A stretch of DNA of 64,000 nt from an uncultured Lachnospiraceae bacterium (GTDB taxonomy: Bacteria > Bacillota > Clostridia > Lachnospirales > Lachnospiraceae). Made by a program: the position numbers and the translations under genes. A model generated the notes under the pieces. That model worked only from the letters and a program-made list of their open reading frames with translations, did not search any database and was not told the DNA's origin. The stretch lies in contig CALCMD010000101.1 in the NCBI GenBank assembly GCA_937965795.1, positions 1-64,000 on the forward strand. The letters run 5' to 3'. Within the stretch, counting starts at the first letter, position 1, and every line of letters starts with the position of its first letter. Below are positions 42,365-51,359 of this stretch, one piece after another.

Positions 42365-43726
42365 ATGTTGGTGGCGGAAAGCCAAAATATTGAATGGAAA
42401 GAATCCTGGCGAGATGAATATCTTAAATGGATATGTGGTTTTGCGAATGCGCAAGGCGGGAAAATCTATATTGGCACTAACGATAATGGAACAGTAATCG
42501 GCGTACAGGATAGTAAAAAGCTATTAGAAGACATCCCCAATAAAGTGCGAGACGTTCTTGGTATTATCGTAGATGTAAATTTGCTGACAGAGAATGGGAA
42601 AGACTACATTGAAATCTGTGTGAATCCGAACAGCTACCCTGTCAATTATAAGGGCGAATATCATTACCGGAGCGGCAGCACCAAGCAGCAGTTAAAAGGG
42701 CAGGCTCTTAATCAATTTCTGTTACAAAAGACTGGAATTACATGGGACAGTGTACCGGTTCAAGGCGTATCAGTACAAGATTTGAGAAATGACAGCTTTG
42801 ACATTTTCCGGGAGCAGGCGGTTCTTAGCAAACGAATGGACAGGAAGGATATTGATGCTACCAATGAGCAACTGCTTGACAGCCTGAATTTGCTTGAGAA
42901 TGGGCAACTGAAAAGAGCGGCAATCTTGCTCTTTCATCACAATCCGGAAAAATGGATACCGGGAGCGTATGTTAAAATTGGTTATTTTAAATCGGATTCC
43001 GAACTGCGGTATCAAGATGAAATTCATGGTTCCTTAATATCACAGGCAGACCGGATAGTTGATCTCATTTTTACAAAATATCTGAAAGCTGATATCTCTT
43101 ATCAAGGAGTGACGAGAGTAGAAACCTACCCTTTTCCAAAAGACGCAATTAGAGAAGCCGTTTTCAATGCTATCGCACACAAATTTTACGGAGCATTGAT
43201 ACCAATTCAAATCAGTGTATATGCGGATAAGATTTATATTGCGAATGATTGTATTTTTCCAGAAGATTGGACGATCGATGATTTGATGGGGAAACATCGG
43301 TCAAGACCTTATAACCCTTTGATTGCCAATACATTTTTTAGAGCTGGTTTTATCGAGGCATGGGGACGTGGAATTGAAAAAATCAAAGATAGCTGTAAAG
43401 AAGCTGGAAATCCTATGCCAAAATATACGATTAAACGTGAGGACATTATGGTTATGTTTAAGACCTTGGTTAGTGCCACTGACCAAGATACTAACCAAGC
43501 GACTACCCAAGCTAACCAAGATAATTCTGTAGTCACACGTATCTTAAAAGTTATTCGAGAAGAACCAACGCTGTCTCAGAAAAAGATCGCAGATATTATC
43601 GGAGAAAAGCATAGTACAGTAAAGTATTATATGGAATCTATGAAAAAATCTGGCGTTATAAAAAGAGAAGGCTCCAGTCAAAAGGGAAAGTGGCTCATTC
43701 TAGAGACTACGAAGAAACGTCTGTAA
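42365..43726 (+). CDS. AlbA_2/Schlafen-like ATP-binding protein with winged helix
   Basis: This is a 453-residue cytosolic protein. The N-terminal AlbA_2 (Schlafen-like) domain (about 5-120; IEWKESWRDEYLKWICGFANAQGG, YHYRSGSTKQQ) is followed by a HATPase_c_4 region (about 270-370; AIREAVFNAIAHKFY, FIEAWGRGIEKI). A short Thr/Asn/Gln linker (about 378-390) leads to a C-terminal winged helix (about 395-450; LSQKKIADIIGEKHSTVKYYME). Such proteins are putative transcription regulators or defence-associated. ATG, TTG and GTG starts lie within three codons after AAGGAGG; the ATG is used. Confidence 0.85.
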   Translation: MLVAESQNIEWKESWRDEYLKWICGFANAQGGKIYIGTNDNGTVIGVQDSKKLLEDIPNKVRDVLGIIVDVNLLTENGKDYIEICVNPNSYPVNYKGEYHYRSGSTKQQLKGQALNQFLLQKTGITWDSVPVQGVSVQDLRNDSFDIFREQAVLSKRMDRKDIDATNEQLLDSLNLLENGQLKRAAILLFHHNPEKWIPGAYVKIGYFKSDSELRYQDEIHGSLISQADRIVDLIFTKYLKADISYQGVTRVETYPFPKDAIREAVFNAIAHKFYGALIPIQISVYADKIYIANDCIFPEDWTIDDLMGKHRSRPYNPLIANTFFRAGFIEAWGRGIEKIKDSCKEAGNPMPKYTIKREDIMVMFKTLVSATDQDTNQATTQANQDNSVVTRILKVIREEPTLSQKKIADIIGEKHSTVKYYMESMKKSGVIKREGSSQKGKWLILETTKKRL

Positions 43727-43756
43727 ATAAAATTCTTCTATGATAATGAGGGGAGA

Positions 43757-43794
43757 AAAATCCGTGGGATGTGTATACACATCTCATGGATTTT
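43757..43794 (+). terminator. terminator after the AlbA_2 gene
   Basis: A stem of about 16 pairs with wobbles (AAAATCC...GGATTTT at the base, GTAT loop) is followed by CTATTT. It lies 30 bases past the stop. Confidence 0.75.
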
Positions 43795-43845
43795 CTATTT
43801 ACATTTCTAATTTCTGCTTTTCACTCAGGCCATAGGTGCTTTGAT

Positions 43846-45243
43846 TCAACTCAAAAACAGCCGTATAAAACTCAAATCAACTTCAAAGCCGCCGTATTCA
43901 CTATGTCTTATCAACATTTTCCCGTTGTGTGCAAATACGATTTGCTTAACAATCAGTAAGCCTAAGCCGTGGCGTTGTTCCGTTGTTTTTTCGTCGCATA
44001 CCATATAATGCGGAGTGTTATTCAGTTTTTCAATTTGTTCATTCGTTGCGCCTATACCGTCATCGGCAACTACAACAGTACAAACATGATCTTCAGCTAT
44101 GACACGAACGAAGATATGACATCCTTCCCTGTTATGATTCATACTGTTTTGAATCAGATTACTTACTGCCCTTTTGATTAAGTCTTTGTCCACATTTGCG
44201 GTACAGGAAGTTAAGGCTTCGTCCGTTTTCCATTCAATCGTGTACTTTTCATCAATATTCATATTGATGAAATCGACCACAACCTGACGGATAACAGCAA
44301 TCAGATTTTGCTTTTTAGGGTTAATTGGCTGCATATTATATTCCAGCTTAGAGGCAAGGTTCAAATCGTTAATTAAGTTTCTCATTCGCTCACTTTGCCG
44401 TACAATCACCGTAGCTTTTTTACGGTTATCTTCTGATAACTGCATATCACTTTCTAACTGTCCGGCATACCCCATTACCATTGACAGCGGTGTGCGTATG
44501 TCGTGGGATACCCCTGCAATCCAATTTGCTCTTGCAGTTTCTTTTTTTCTAAGCTGTCTGCTTTGCGTTTGCAAAATATCTGAGGTCTTGTTAATGTTTA
44601 CCGCAAGCTCGGATAAAAGCCCTTTTTCTCGAAGATGGACTTCTTCATTCGTAGACAAAGCCTGTATTCCGCCGACTATCGGTTTCACGGATTGTAACAG
44701 CTTAGAATTGGCAACCACATAGATTATAAAAATCAAGGCTATATTGACTGCTAAAACAGAAAGAACCGTTTGGGGCAAGCTGGCAATTAAACTATAATCC
44801 CAGCTCGGCCACATATGTTTCCAAAAACTGTCTTTCGGATAGCCGAGAACCACAAGCCCCTCTTCTGCCTCACCTGTAAATGTGGGGTATCCGTCCAGAT
44901 AGCCACGGGTAAGGTTCGCTATGTCTGAAACGGTATATGACATCGGTACAGTTTCGGGAAGATTATCCGTCTGCCATACAACATTCATGGTTGCGTTATC
45001 AATAAAAATTGCCCATACATTTGTATTTTGAAGTTCAATTTCTGTATCTTCGGTCAAAACATATCCATTACCATCCTGCAACAAATTATCGGCAACCTTT
45101 TGTGCCGTCATCCAGGGGGAACTGTTTGGCGCTTGGTTGAGCGTATATCTCACCAATAAAGCAAGGTTTAGAATAATAAGTAACACCGAGGACAAAAGCA
45201 TAATACCGACAAAGCGCCGGATTAGTTTTGGCACGCTTTTCAT
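43846..45243 (-). CDS. membrane sensor histidine kinase
   Basis: This 465-residue HisKA-type kinase has two membrane segments (about 10-32 and 155-178) flanking an extracytoplasmic domain of roughly 120 residues, then a HAMP-like region. The H box is His247 (GVSHDIRTPLS), with N box (NLIQNSMNHN), G1 (VADDGIGAT) and G2 (GLGLLIVKQI). The start at 45241-45243 has GGAGGG upstream and lies one base after the regulator stop. It is next to a LanFEG-like exporter, so it probably senses an antimicrobial peptide or cell-wall antibiotic. Confidence 0.92.
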   Translation of the reverse strand: MKSVPKLIRRFVGIMLLSSVLLIILNLALLVRYTLNQAPNSSPWMTAQKVADNLLQDGNGYVLTEDTEIELQNTNVWAIFIDNATMNVVWQTDNLPETVPMSYTVSDIANLTRGYLDGYPTFTGEAEEGLVVLGYPKDSFWKHMWPSWDYSLIASLPQTVLSVLAVNIALIFIIYVVANSKLLQSVKPIVGGIQALSTNEEVHLREKGLLSELAVNINKTSDILQTQSRQLRKKETARANWIAGVSHDIRTPLSMVMGYAGQLESDMQLSEDNRKKATVIVRQSERMRNLINDLNLASKLEYNMQPINPKKQNLIAVIRQVVVDFINMNIDEKYTIEWKTDEALTSCTANVDKDLIKRAVSNLIQNSMNHNREGCHIFVRVIAEDHVCTVVVADDGIGATNEQIEKLNNTPHYMVCDEKTTEQRHGLGLLIVKQIVFAHNGKMLIRHSEYGGFEVDLSFIRLFLS

Positions 45244-45244
45244 A

Positions 45245-45949
45245 CTATCTGCCCTCCACAATAAGTTTGTACCCAAGTCCTTTCACCGTTATTAAAGAAA
45301 CAGGCTGGGAGGGCTTTGCTTCAATTTTTTCTCTGATACGGCGAATATGCGCCATCAGCGAATTTTCATACCCGAAAGGATTATCGCCCCAGGCTGCTTC
45401 ACACAGTGCATCGATCGTAACGATTCGTCCTGCGTTTCGATATAAAGCAGAGAGGACGTCGTGTTCTTTTGCCGTAAGAGGAATATGCTCCCCGTTTTTT
45501 ATGATCTCTGCACACTCAAAATCAATTTCGCTGTCATGCAGTTTCACAAGGGGATTATCGGCTTTATAACTCCTGCGAAGAATGGCACTCACACGGAACA
45601 AAAGCTCTTTTGGCAAAAACGGCTTTACCATATAATCGTCTGCGCCCAGACCAAAGCCACGGAATTTATCGTCATCTTCGCCACGGGCGGTTAAAAACAA
45701 CACGGGATAATCATCTGCTTTTTTAAGTTGTTCCATCAGATGAAACCCATTTCCATCAGGGAGCATTACATCAAGAATTGCAAGCTCAGGTTGGTAGGTT
45801 TCAGAAATAGCAACCGCTTCAGCCACCGTTTCTGCCGTTTTGATATTTTGAAATCCACCCTCATTTAAAATAGAAACAACCATATCTAAAAGCTCCTGCT
45901 CGTCATCGACAAGCAAAATGCGTTTTTGCTTCAGGTAATCAAAGTCCAT
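45245..45949 (-). CDS. OmpR/PhoB-type response regulator
   Basis: This 234-residue regulator has a receiver domain (about 8-120; acidic pocket VDDE, phospho-acceptor Asp60 in AILDVMLPDG, Lys in VKPF) and a winged-helix DNA-binding domain (about 135-230). It is transcribed with the kinase and divergently from the exporter genes. A tandem repeat at 46014-46033, with the 11-base spacing favoured by this family, is the likely binding site. Confidence 0.94.
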   Translation of the reverse strand: MDFDYLKQKRILLVDDEQELLDMVVSILNEGGFQNIKTAETVAEAVAISETYQPELAILDVMLPDGNGFHLMEQLKKADDYPVLFLTARGEDDDKFRGFGLGADDYMVKPFLPKELLFRVSAILRRSYKADNPLVKLHDSEIDFECAEIIKNGEHIPLTAKEHDVLSALYRNAGRIVTIDALCEAAWGDNPFGYENSLMAHIRRIREKIEAKPSQPVSLITVKGLGYKLIVEGR

Positions 45950-46013
45950 AGGGCTCCCTCCTTTATGGTTCCTATTATACCATAAAAATGTGTCATTTTC
46001 TAATGTGCGATGA

Positions 46014-46033
46014 AATGTAAGGTAAATGTAAGG
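46014..46033 (+). promoter_or_regulatory. direct repeat, candidate response-regulator box
   Basis: AATGTAAGG occurs at 46014-46022 and 46025-46033, one helical turn apart. It lies about 70 bases before the exporter ATPase start and upstream of a TACAAT -10-like box near 46067 that lacks a good -35. On the minus strand a TATAAT box for the regulator gene lies nearby (45976-45981). Confidence 0.6.
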
Positions 46034-46102
46034 ACACGAGAAGGTTAGCGCAAGGTCCGGAAGTTACAATGTACTTGCGATGATAAGAAAGGAGCAAACA
46101 CA

Positions 46103-46858
46103 ATGAATATCATTGAAACAAAAAATTTAACGAAATCGTATGCTGATTTTACAGCTGTTTCGGAAATCAATCTGAATATCCCAAAAGGTGCCGTCTATGG
46201 CTTTCTCGGTCCGAACGGCGCCGGAAAGTCCACTACAATGAAAATGTTTTTGGGGCTTACCAAACCCACCGACGGTTCATTTACGATTGATGGAAAGACG
46301 TACTCCGAAAACAGAGTGCAAATCTTAAAAGAAATCGGCTCGTTTATTGAAGCTCCCGCCTTTTACGGAAACCTAAGCGGTGAGGAAAATCTCGAAATTA
46401 TCCGTAAAATATTGGGACTTCCCAAATCCTCCGTAGCGGAAGCTCTTGAAATTGTGGGGCTGACGCAGTATAAGAAACGACTTGCCAAAAAATATTCTCT
46501 TGGAATGAAACAAAGGTTAGGTCTTGCAAGCGCTTTAATTGGAAAGCCGCCCATCTTGATTTTGGACGAACCGACAAACGGACTTGATCCTGTCGGTATC
46601 CACGAAATCAGAACGCTGATCCGTTCTCTGCCTGAAAAATTTAACTGTACTGTTTTAGTATCATCGCATTTGCTTTCCGAAATAGAACTAATGGCTGATA
46701 CCATCGGTATCCTGAATCACGGTCATTTGTTGTTTGAGGGAACACTCGACCAGCTTAAATTCAGCGCAGCGTCACAGGGCTATCCTACGGATAATCTGGA
46801 GGATACATTCCTTGCCTTGATTGACGCTGACAACGGACAAAGAGGTGGGGTGCGATGA
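46103..46858 (+). CDS. ABC exporter ATPase, LanF-like
   Basis: This 251-residue nucleotide-binding subunit has Walker A GPNGAGKST, signature YSLGMKQR, Walker B ILILDEPTNGLD and the switch SSHLLSEIE. It resembles lantibiotic-immunity and bacitracin-type exporters (LanF, CprA). It is the first gene of a coupled operon, overlapping the first permease by four bases (ATGA). The complex should pump or remove peptide antibiotics from the membrane. AAAGGAG precedes the ATG. Confidence 0.92.
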   Translation: MNIIETKNLTKSYADFTAVSEINLNIPKGAVYGFLGPNGAGKSTTMKMFLGLTKPTDGSFTIDGKTYSENRVQILKEIGSFIEAPAFYGNLSGEENLEIIRKILGLPKSSVAEALEIVGLTQYKKRLAKKYSLGMKQRLGLASALIGKPPILILDEPTNGLDPVGIHEIRTLIRSLPEKFNCTVLVSSHLLSEIELMADTIGILNHGHLLFEGTLDQLKFSAASQGYPTDNLEDTFLALIDADNGQRGGVR

Positions 46859-47577
46859 ACGTTTCTTTGGAATGTAAAAAGATAAAACGAACCGGATTTT
46901 TGCCTGCATTTTCAGGCGGCGGTATTTTGGCTGCGGCTGTTCCTGTTATCAACATGGCAGTCCGTTCGGAAATGTATCTTAATCTGCCGGAGAATCCGAT
47001 ACAAATTCTGCTTGACGCAAATTGGCAGATGATGACGATGCTAAATGTGCTGCTCGTTGTAGCCGGAGCCTGCCTTTTATATCATACCGAATATGCAGAC
47101 AATGCTATGCAGAAAATGAAGTCTTTACCTGTTCGGGAAAGTTCCATTTTCTTAGGCAAAGCAGTTTTGACAATCTTTATGAGCCTTTTTGTGCTTGTAA
47201 TAGAAGCAGGAGCAGTCACATTTTGTACCTATCATTGGTTTGTAATCGAAAATGGCTTTTTTAGTGAACTGTGCAAATATTTCGGGTATTCATTTTTGTT
47301 GATGTTACCCTGTGTGATCTTGTCGCTTCTTATTTCGGAAGCCTGCAAGAATATGTGGGTATCACTTGGTATCGGCGTGGTCTGCGTATTTACCGCAACT
47401 ATGCTGCCGACAACGAACTTTACCCTTTCACTCTTTCCCTTTGCAATGCCTTTTCAGGTGTTTGTAAGCACAGATTTCACGCAGTCAACGCACTATATCT
47501 ATGCGGCAATTGCAGAAATTGTTGTTCTTTGTTTGGCGCAGCTTATGTTTGTAAAAGTAAGGAGGTCGTTTGAATGA
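46855..47577 (+). CDS. LanE-like ABC permease
   Basis: This 240-residue permease has about six membrane helices. The N-terminus (CKKIKRTGFLPAFSGGGILAA) is typical of LanE/MutE-like ABC-2 permeases. It overlaps both the ATPase and the second permease gene by four bases. It probably forms a heterodimer with the next gene product. Confidence 0.88.
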   Translation: MNVSLECKKIKRTGFLPAFSGGGILAAAVPVINMAVRSEMYLNLPENPIQILLDANWQMMTMLNVLLVVAGACLLYHTEYADNAMQKMKSLPVRESSIFLGKAVLTIFMSLFVLVIEAGAVTFCTYHWFVIENGFFSELCKYFGYSFLLMLPCVILSLLISEACKNMWVSLGIGVVCVFTATMLPTTNFTLSLFPFAMPFQVFVSTDFTQSTHYIYAAIAEIVVLCLAQLMFVKVRRSFE

Positions 47578-48344
47578 ACTTTTTGTCGCTTGTCGGCGTG
47601 GAATTTAAGAAAATTAAACGCTCAAAGATACTACTGATTCTCCTTGTTGCAGCCGTTATCTTATGGATGCCATCTATTTTGAATGCCCATATGAATTTTG
47701 ATATGCAGGCAGAGGGAATTTCGCCGGAAAATAATTTCTTTATTCAGGGCTTTATGGCAATGTCATGGTTTATGTTCCCTGCAAGTATGGTCGTCGGGAC
47801 AGTTCTTTTAAGCCAGACAGAACGGGCGAATAAGGGTATTTTGAAAATGCTTGCCTTGCCGGTCAGCACAACAAAACTCTGTATAGCTAAGTTTATCGTT
47901 CTGCTTGCGTTGGCAGTTTTTCAAATCGGTATGGCAGTCGGTATGTATTATGCAGGCGCAGCAATAGCCTCCAGTACGCAGAACTATAATTTCATTTTGC
48001 CGCCGTTGTTTGTTTTTAAGGAGGCAGGCTTGATATTTATTGCAACAATTCCAATGCTTGCATTTTTCTGGCTTTTGTCGGTATGTATTCAGACGCCGAT
48101 TTTTTCTATCGGTATCGGCTTAGCTTCGATTGTGCCGTCCGTATTGATGATCAATACAAAAGCGTGGTTTGCCTATCCGATGTCGTATCCATTCTTTGTG
48201 ATAACAGCAGAATATGGAAAACTTGCAGCCAATCTTGATACAGCGCAGGTTGAACGAATACCGTGGATACCTGTTGCCATTGTTATAACAATCTTAGCTT
48301 TAAGCATTTCCTGCCTTCGTTTCGGGCAGGCTGAAAGGAGATAA
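47574..48344 (+). CDS. LanG-like ABC permease
   Basis: This 256-residue second permease has six predicted helices and the VEFKKIKRSKILLILL start shared by LanG-type subunits. It is translationally coupled to the first permease. Together with the ATPase it makes a complete LanFEG-type exporter; no bacteriocin structural or modification genes are nearby, so the role is resistance rather than production immunity. Confidence 0.88.
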   Translation: MNFLSLVGVEFKKIKRSKILLILLVAAVILWMPSILNAHMNFDMQAEGISPENNFFIQGFMAMSWFMFPASMVVGTVLLSQTERANKGILKMLALPVSTTKLCIAKFIVLLALAVFQIGMAVGMYYAGAAIASSTQNYNFILPPLFVFKEAGLIFIATIPMLAFFWLLSVCIQTPIFSIGIGLASIVPSVLMINTKAWFAYPMSYPFFVITAEYGKLAANLDTAQVERIPWIPVAIVITILALSISCLRFGQAERR

Positions 48345-48349
48345 TTATT

Positions 48350-48634
48350 ATGAAAAACAAAATTTTAACCGCTGCCAGCGCCATTATGCTTTTTATCCCG
48401 TGGACGATTCTCCCGCTTCGAACTTTTGACTGGGCATTGGAATCGCCTGTCGCTGAAATTATGATTTCCTGCTATGCTGCGTTTATGATTTTCAGCGGAG
48501 TATTCACCATTATTTCGTATGTCAGGGCAAAAGCTCAAAATAATTTGATGAAAGTTTGTTTGATTGTAAATGGTCTTTATGCGGTTGGTGGGGCTGCTGC
48601 TTTTTGTATGATAGTTTTACCCAAGATCATATAA
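48350..48634 (+). CDS. small membrane protein of the exporter operon
   Basis: This 94-residue protein has three hydrophobic segments (about 7-23, 34-58, 68-90) and AAAGGAG at the start. It follows the second permease by five bases. The family is not recognised; it may be an accessory subunit of the exporter. Confidence 0.7.
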   Translation: MKNKILTAASAIMLFIPWTILPLRTFDWALESPVAEIMISCYAAFMIFSGVFTIISYVRAKAQNNLMKVCLIVNGLYAVGGAAAFCMIVLPKII

Positions 48635-48648
48635 CGAGGTGGACTGTT

Positions 48649-48814
48649 ATGAAGAAAATCAAAATAATCGTATCTGTTCTTTTATTTTTGAGTATCGTCA
48701 GTTGCTTTTCAGGTTGTGGCTCTAACCACGATAAAGGCAATTTATTACATTGTCCTTAAAGGTGAAAATTTTAGTGGAAGCCTCGAACTGACGGTCAAAG
48801 ATGCAGAAAACTAA
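48649..48814 (+). pseudogene. broken lipoprotein gene
   Basis: ATG at 48649 gives a lipoprotein signal peptide with SGCG and stops at 48759 after NLLHCP. The overlapping frame from about 48740 to 48814 reads YIVLKGENFSGSLELTVKDAEN, plausible secreted-protein sequence. This points to a deletion or frameshift near 48740. It continues the exporter operon, where a small lipoprotein is common. Confidence 0.55.
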
Positions 48815-48911
48815 GAGGTACAGAAAATTTATAGTATATGCCATAATGGGTATCGGCGGTATCTTTATAGGGATATTACTGATACCCACAATCTGGCGTT
48901 ATAAGTTATAA
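48801..48911 (+). CDS. 36-residue single-helix membrane peptide
   Basis: This is a short ORF (basic MQKTKRYRKF, then one hydrophobic helix about 11-31). It overlaps the end of the broken lipoprotein gene. No clear ribosome site is visible; it may be translated by coupling, or be a remnant of the same gene. The function is unknown. Confidence 0.4.
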   Translation: MQKTKRYRKFIVYAIMGIGGIFIGILLIPTIWRYKL

Positions 48912-48931
48912 AAAGAGAAGGTTCTGGCGGC

Positions 48932-50365
48932 TTATACAAATCCACGAATGAACGGCAAAATGCTTTCATACCCCACAGCCAGATTAAGATTCTGTCCGCT
49001 GTCAATGCCCGCCGTGCTGATTCCTATGACTTCGCCGTACATATTCAGCACCGCCCCGCCGCTGCTTCCGTGGGAAATCGGAGCGGTAAACTGTATCATT
49101 GCCACTCCGTCCACGTTCCGGAATCCGGATATGATACCGTCAGACACAGAGTTAAACAATCCCAGAGGGCTTCCGATAGCCACGACCTTCTGTCCCCGCA
49201 CAAGTCCTTTCTCTCCTGCATAAACCGGAATCGGATGCAGCTTACGGTCTATCCGCAGAATCGCAAGATCCAGAACACTGTTATATTTTATCACTTCATC
49301 GGTCGTGTAGACCTTATCATCCTCTTCTATTCTGACCGAATAGAATCTGCCGCCGGCAGCCACATGATGATTCGTCAGGATATAACCATCCTTCCCAATC
49401 ATGATACCTGATCCGGAGCCAATGGTCTTTCCGCTCTGATCGTGTATAACAATCATCACCACGGAGGAAGCAAACAGCGCCAGTTCCTCAAACTCCAGCT
49501 CACGTTTTCTCCTTCCTTGCGGCGATTCAGAAGAAAGGACAGGCGGCGCAGCGTTCCGAACCGCTGCCTGTGCAGACGCCTTTCTCCTTCCACGCTCCGG
49601 GATATGTACGACCGGACGGGCCTCCGCTGCCATCCCGGATGGCTCCGGACGGTTCTTTTCCGCCCGATACCTGCGCGCATCATAAGCCGGAATCTCATAT
49701 GCCTGCATCTTTCCCTGTAGAATCTTCTGCGAGAGCTTAAGCCGCTCCAGTCCTTCTCCAATATCCTCTTCGCACTGCAAAAGCATCACATCTACGCCAA
49801 TCTGCGTCAGCAGGTAACAGAAAAGATACTCCTGTTTTCTGGAAACGTTCTGGAACACTGCTTTCATCAAAGCCTGCGGCGACCATTGTTTCACAAGCTC
49901 TCCTCCGATTCTGTCAAACCAGAACAAAAGCTTCACCGCAAAATTTCTCTCGATGGTGTCATTGATCTTTGGATTCATTCTGCCGAACAGTTGCAGAACG
50001 GTCCCGTATGCCCGTCCAAGTACCTGGGACAGCTCCGGCTTTCCTTCTGTAGCCTTTATATGCACCGACTGCTTTCCCGTGTTTCGCCACTCTTCATAGC
50101 TTCTGGTATAAGCAGCGATCTCCGCGACGGGCAGCGCTGGAAAAGCAGCCGTCCGCACATACCGGCACTGTCCCAGCTCCATACGCTCCGTCAGTATGCC
50201 ATCCATCCTTTCAATCTCCTGTGTCAACGTGAAATTTACGCCGACCGCCCTGGCAAAACAGACGTCCTTTCGTCCCTCGCTGTCTCCTCCCCGGATTCCT
50301 GCAAAATCCGCAAGCGATGGTAATTTCATCCCATTACATCGTACCTCAAACTTACGCCCACGCAT
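48932..50365 (-). CDS. YceG-like domain fused to trypsin-like S1C protease
   Basis: This 477-residue protein has no signal peptide or membrane segment. The N-terminal half (about 1-225; WFDRIGGELVKQW, RKQEYLFCYLLTQIGVDVMLL) resembles YceG, the putative component of the tellurite/toxic-anion resistance module. A disordered basic linker (about 228-285) leads to a trypsin-like domain (about 290-477) with His in TNHHV, Asp in LDLAIL and Ser in SHGSSGGAV. There is no PDZ. ATG at 50363-50365 after AGGGAG is preferred to GTG at 50380. It is the last gene of the nfeD-to-dusB operon. The N-terminal assignment is the less certain part. Confidence 0.75.
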   Translation of the reverse strand: MRGRKFEVRCNGMKLPSLADFAGIRGGDSEGRKDVCFARAVGVNFTLTQEIERMDGILTERMELGQCRYVRTAAFPALPVAEIAAYTRSYEEWRNTGKQSVHIKATEGKPELSQVLGRAYGTVLQLFGRMNPKINDTIERNFAVKLLFWFDRIGGELVKQWSPQALMKAVFQNVSRKQEYLFCYLLTQIGVDVMLLQCEEDIGEGLERLKLSQKILQGKMQAYEIPAYDARRYRAEKNRPEPSGMAAEARPVVHIPERGRRKASAQAAVRNAAPPVLSSESPQGRRKRELEFEELALFASSVVMIVIHDQSGKTIGSGSGIMIGKDGYILTNHHVAAGGRFYSVRIEEDDKVYTTDEVIKYNSVLDLAILRIDRKLHPIPVYAGEKGLVRGQKVVAIGSPLGLFNSVSDGIISGFRNVDGVAMIQFTAPISHGSSGGAVLNMYGEVIGISTAGIDSGQNLNLAVGYESILPFIRGFV

Positions 50366-50393
50366 CCTTTTCTCCCTCACATGCCCTGCTGTA

Positions 50394-51359
50394 TCATTTC
50401 GAAAAGCTCTCCTCCAGCAGTTCCTTTAATTCCTCCATCGTCTCGATCTCATTTACGCGTCCTCTCAGCCTTGCCGAGTGGGGAAGCCCTGCCGTATACC
50501 AGGCTACGTGCTTGCGCATCTCCCGGATTCCTGTATATTCTCCCTTATAGCGAAGCTGTAGCTCACAGTGCCGTAAAATCATTTCTTTGATTTCCCGGCG
50601 CCCCGGCCGCTCCGGCATGTTTCCTGTCGCCAGGTATTCCGCCGTTTCCCTGAAAATCCAGGGATTTCCTCTGGCCGCCCGGCCAATCATGACGCCATCG
50701 CAGCCTGTCTCCTTCATCATCTGCTCCGCCCGCACTGCCGATGTGACGTCCCCGTTTCCGATGACCGGAATAGAGACTGCTTCTTTCACCTGCCGGATAA
50801 TGTCCCAGTCTGCCGCACCGGAGTAATACTGCTCTCTGGTACGTCCATGCACGGCGACCGCCGCCGCCCCCGAAGCCTCAATGATTCTGGCAATCTCCAC
50901 TGCATTGACATGTTCCTCGTCAAATCCTTTCCGGATTTTCACCGTGACTGGTTTTTTCACCGCTTTCACGGTCTTTGCCACGATTTCCTCTACCCTCTTA
51001 GGGTTTTTCATAAGCGCTGATCCCTCTCCGTTATTCACGACCTTAGGGACTGGACAGCCCATGTTCAAATCGAGAATATCAAACGGCCGCTCCTCGATCT
51101 CTTTTGCCATCCTGGCAATCAAATCCGCATCTGAGCCAAAAAGCTGTAAGGCAATGGGGTTTTCCCCCTCTGCGATTTCCAGCAAATCCTGGGTATTCTT
51201 ATTATGAAAAGAAAGCGCTTTAGCGCTGACCATCTCCATGCTGAGAAGCCCCGCGCCCTGCTCCCGGCAGAGCAAACGAAATGGCAGGTCGGTTACTCCT
51301 GCCATTGGCGCCAGTATACATGGATTTGCAAGTTTTACATTTCCTATTGTAAGATTCAT
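50394..51359 (-). CDS. dusB: tRNA-dihydrouridine synthase B
   Basis: This 321-residue FMN enzyme reduces uridine in the tRNA D-loop. The N-terminal signature LAPMAGVTDLPFR, the catalytic Cys in NMGCP, KIRKGF and VHGRTREQ, then IGNGDV and GVMIGRAARGNPWIF all fit the Dus TIM barrel; a helical domain follows. The ATG overlaps the stop of the upstream gene (ATGA). Confidence 0.96.
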   Translation of the reverse strand: MNLTIGNVKLANPCILAPMAGVTDLPFRLLCREQGAGLLSMEMVSAKALSFHNKNTQDLLEIAEGENPIALQLFGSDADLIARMAKEIEERPFDILDLNMGCPVPKVVNNGEGSALMKNPKRVEEIVAKTVKAVKKPVTVKIRKGFDEEHVNAVEIARIIEASGAAAVAVHGRTREQYYSGAADWDIIRQVKEAVSIPVIGNGDVTSAVRAEQMMKETGCDGVMIGRAARGNPWIFRETAEYLATGNMPERPGRREIKEMILRHCELQLRYKGEYTGIREMRKHVAWYTAGLPHSARLRGRVNEIETMEELKELLEESFSK

